Shown here: one piece after another, positions 62,563 to 64,000 of the stretch
Numbering within the stretch: position 1 is the first letter of the stretch
Layout of the letters: every line of letters begins with the position of its first letter
Assembly (NCBI GenBank): GCA_946410455.1
Contig: CAMKAJ010000003.1
Location: 42,904-106,903 of the forward strand
Source of the DNA: an uncultured Bacteroidales bacterium
GTDB taxonomy: Bacteria; Bacteroidota; Bacteroidia; Bacteroidales; UBA932
Direction of reading: 5' to 3'
DNA length: 64,000 bases
Program-made: the position numbers and the translations under genes
The notes under the pieces: generated by a model
What the model saw: only the letters and a program-made list of their open reading frames with translations
Told to the model about the DNA's origin: nothing
Database searches by the model: none

Positions 62563-63752
62563 AGGATCGTATCGCTTCTGTGCGGAGTACGCTGAAGATT
62601 ACTTCGGCGATGAAGCTCGTGGCTTCTTCTAAGCTGCGGCGCGCGCAGTCTGCGATCGAGGGTCTGCGGCCCTACCAGGAGGCTCTGTCTTCTATCCTCG
62701 CTGCCGCTGGCGCTGCGCCGCTGCGGGATGCGTCCGCCGGAGCTGCAGACCCTGCAATCCCGTCTTCCGCTATATCCCACAGCTCCTCATCTGCTGCCAC
62801 GAAATCAATGACGGAGGGCCCTGATGTATCTCGTGGCAGTATTTCTGGGGAAACTGGCGTTTTCCCTGCCGCGAAATCAATGACGGAGGGCCCTGATGTA
62901 TCTCGTGGCAGTATTTCTGGGGAAACTGGCGTTTTCCCTGCCACGAAATCAATGACGGAGGGCCCTGATGTATCTCGTGGCGCCAGCGCTTCAGTCTTTC
63001 CGAGCGAGCGGACCGAGTCGAGGAAACTCCTTCTCCTGGCGTTTGCCAGCAATTCTTCTATGTGCGGGGCGTTTAATGCGAATGCCGTTAAGAAGGCGCT
63101 GGAGTTGGTGGGGGAGTACGAGACGGCTGGTTGGAGTGTTGAGTGTTGGGCTTTTGGGCGTAAGATGGCCGAGGGGCTTCGGAAGGGTGGTGCGCGGGTG
63201 GCGCGTGACTTCTCTTCGTTGGTTGGGCGTGCTTCGTTTGATGATGTGGCTGCTGTTACTGCGGAGGTCCGGGGCTTGTTTGAATCTGGTGCCGTTTCTG
63301 CTGTGGTGTTGGTGTACAATCACTTTGTGAGTACTGGCCGCCAGCAGCTTGTGGAGGAAGACTACCTTTCGCGCCTCTCTTATCCTGGCGCGCAATCTAC
63401 TGATATTCAGCAAGATGCTGTTTTTGCCTGCACGGAAAAACATGCAGGCAAAAGTCATAATGAGTTGAGTTACAGCGAGTTGAGCGCCAGCAACGGCGAC
63501 GAATCGGCATTCATTATCGAGCCATCGCGGGCGGAGCTGGTCGAAACTCTTTTGCCGCAGGTACTTAACTTGAAACTCTATTCGGCGCTACTCGATTCTG
63601 CTGCTGCCGAGCATGCTGCCCGCATGGTGGCCATGCAGGCAGCTACCGACAATGCCACCGAGCTTCTTTCTGCCCTTACCTTGGAGTATAATAAGGGGCG
63701 TCAGCAAAAAATCACTTCCGAGATTCTCGACCTTGTCGGCGCCGAGGCTTAG
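62541..63752 (+). CDS. atpG: F1Fo ATP synthase subunit gamma, enlarged by two insertions
   Basis: 403 residues against about 290 in most bacteria. The N-terminal helix ([18 protein letters not shown]) and the C-terminal helix ([12 protein letters not shown]) that form the rotating shaft are normal. Insertion 1 (about 60-158) follows the first helix and holds a 24-residue unit ([20 protein letters not shown]) twice plus a third partial copy. Insertion 2 (about 278-318) holds a palindrome-coded [11 protein letters not shown]. Both fall in the peripheral domain, before [11 protein letters not shown] and before F-I-I-E-P-S-R-A-E. Last gene of the operon. Confidence 0.93.
   Translation: MSSLREVKDRIASVRSTLKITSAMKLVASSKLRRAQSAIEGLRPYQEALSSILAAAGAAPLRDASAGAADPAIPSSAISHSSSSAATKSMTEGPDVSRGSISGETGVFPAAKSMTEGPDVSRGSISGETGVFPATKSMTEGPDVSRGASASVFPSERTESRKLLLLAFASNSSMCGAFNANAVKKALELVGEYETAGWSVECWAFGRKMAEGLRKGGARVARDFSSLVGRASFDDVAAVTAEVRGLFESGAVSAVVLVYNHFVSTGRQQLVEEDYLSRLSYPGAQSTDIQQDAVFACTEKHAGKSHNELSYSELSASNGDESAFIIEPSRAELVETLLPQVLNLKLYSALLDSAAAEHAARMVAMQAATDNATELLSALTLEYNKGRQQKITSEILDLVGAEA
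62796..62981 (+). repeat. Coding palindromic repeat in atpG (72-bp period)
   Basis: Copies at 62796-62867 and 62868-62939 differ in one base, and a third partial copy (62940-62981) contains only the 42-bp core. Each core starts GCCACGAAATCA (GCCGCGA in copy 2) and ends TGATGTATCTCGTGGC: arms GCCACGA/TCGTGGC and ATCA/TGAT are complementary. The period is a multiple of three. Confidence 0.9.
63422..63453. repeat. Second palindrome inside atpG
   Basis: TTTTGCCTGCA, a 10-nt loop, TGCAGGCAAAA: a perfect 11-bp stem in the coding region of insertion 2. GAGTTGAG is repeated just after it (63462 and 63478). Confidence 0.75.
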
Positions 63753-63782
63753 TTCCTTTTACCTATATATTAATATAGTGTG

Positions 63783-64000
63783 TGCTCCCGGCGTCCCGGT
63801 TCTCTGTGGGGGTAGGAGCGAATTCCCGGATTTCTGCTCCTGGCGTCCCGGTTCTCTGCGGGGGTAGGAGCGGATTCCCGGATTTCTGCTCCTGGCGTCC
63901 CAGTTCTCTGCGGGGGTAGGAGCGAACTCCCGGATTTCTGCTCCCGGCGTCCCGGTTCTCTGCGGGGGTAGGAGCGAATTCCCGGATTTCTGCTCCCGGC
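63783..64000. repeat. 52-bp tandem repeat at the right edge
   Basis: Four full units (starts 63783, 63835, 63887, 63939) and the first 10 bases of a fifth at 63991. Unit begins TGCTCCCGGCGTCCCGGTTC and contains the inverted pair GCTCC/GGAGC. Units differ by one to four substitutions. The period is not a multiple of three and no gene is seen; the array continues beyond the window. Confidence 0.9.

Noticed and set aside
63783..64000. Possible CRISPR array at the right edge
   Set aside because: The whole 52-bp unit repeats with scattered point changes; there are no unique spacers between constant repeats.

Overview
The window reads as a chromosomal segment of a Bacteroidales bacterium (phylum Bacteroidota). 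The evidence is convergent: a tandem array of fimbrillin-type lipoproteins, many lipoboxes followed by a K-[DE] type surface-export motif, promoters with the Bacteroidota -7 box TAnnTTTG and weak Shine-Dalgarno sequences, and an F-type ATP synthase operon ordered beta-epsilon-a-c-b-delta-alpha-gamma. The genome is moderately GC-rich and densely packed, with many ATGA/TGATG/TAATG overlaps. I see no rRNA, tRNA or CRISPR array.

Layout. 1-5.4 kb: two large secreted proteins (a BACON/fimbrillin-like protein cut by the window edge, and a fimbrillin-metallophosphoesterase lipoprotein). 5.5-16.6 kb: housekeeping genes (manA, rnr, an M28 peptidase fused to a beta-barrel, dapF; rsgA and a polyprenyl synthase on the minus strand; rdgB, an S41 protease and a U32 protein on the plus strand). 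16.6-20.7 kb: an AT-richer island with a large lipoprotein and a REP-associated-type tyrosine transposase, bounded by two direct copies of an 88-bp palindromic element; a third, inverted copy lies at 10.9 kb. 20.7-29.7 kb: pbpC and an alpha-2-macroglobulin gene diverge from one promoter region, followed by an EamA transporter and a membrane-anchored AraC regulator. 29.8-40.4 kb: a surface-protein cluster with an outer-membrane barrel, an Mfa2-like lipoprotein and six fimbrillin-family lipoproteins in tandem, the last truncated by an amber codon. 40.5-54.2 kb: an SGNH hydrolase, a minus-strand operon (MBL hydrolase, uridine-kinase-like kinase, recO, uvrA), two tandem deoxynucleoside kinases, an acyl-CoA ligase, sugar MFS permease, ROK glucokinase and FKBP isomerase, then two hypothetical genes. 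54.3-63.8 kb: dnaX, lptB and the complete atp operon. The right edge is a 52-bp tandem repeat.

The most unusual feature is a set of palindromic or repeated DNA segments sitting in frame inside conserved genes. A 72-bp repeat with a 42-bp palindromic core occurs in both dnaX and atpG, in the same strand and reading frame, and lengthens the gamma subunit to 403 residues against a usual length of about 290. Separate inverted-repeat insertions lie in uvrA, near the start of the U32 gene, and a second time in atpG. This resembles the protein-coding palindromic elements known from Rickettsia, but I know of no such description in Bacteroidota. Together with the transposase-associated 88-bp elements it suggests a genome permeated by small non-autonomous palindromic elements. 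All functional calls are from sequence reading alone; no database search was possible.
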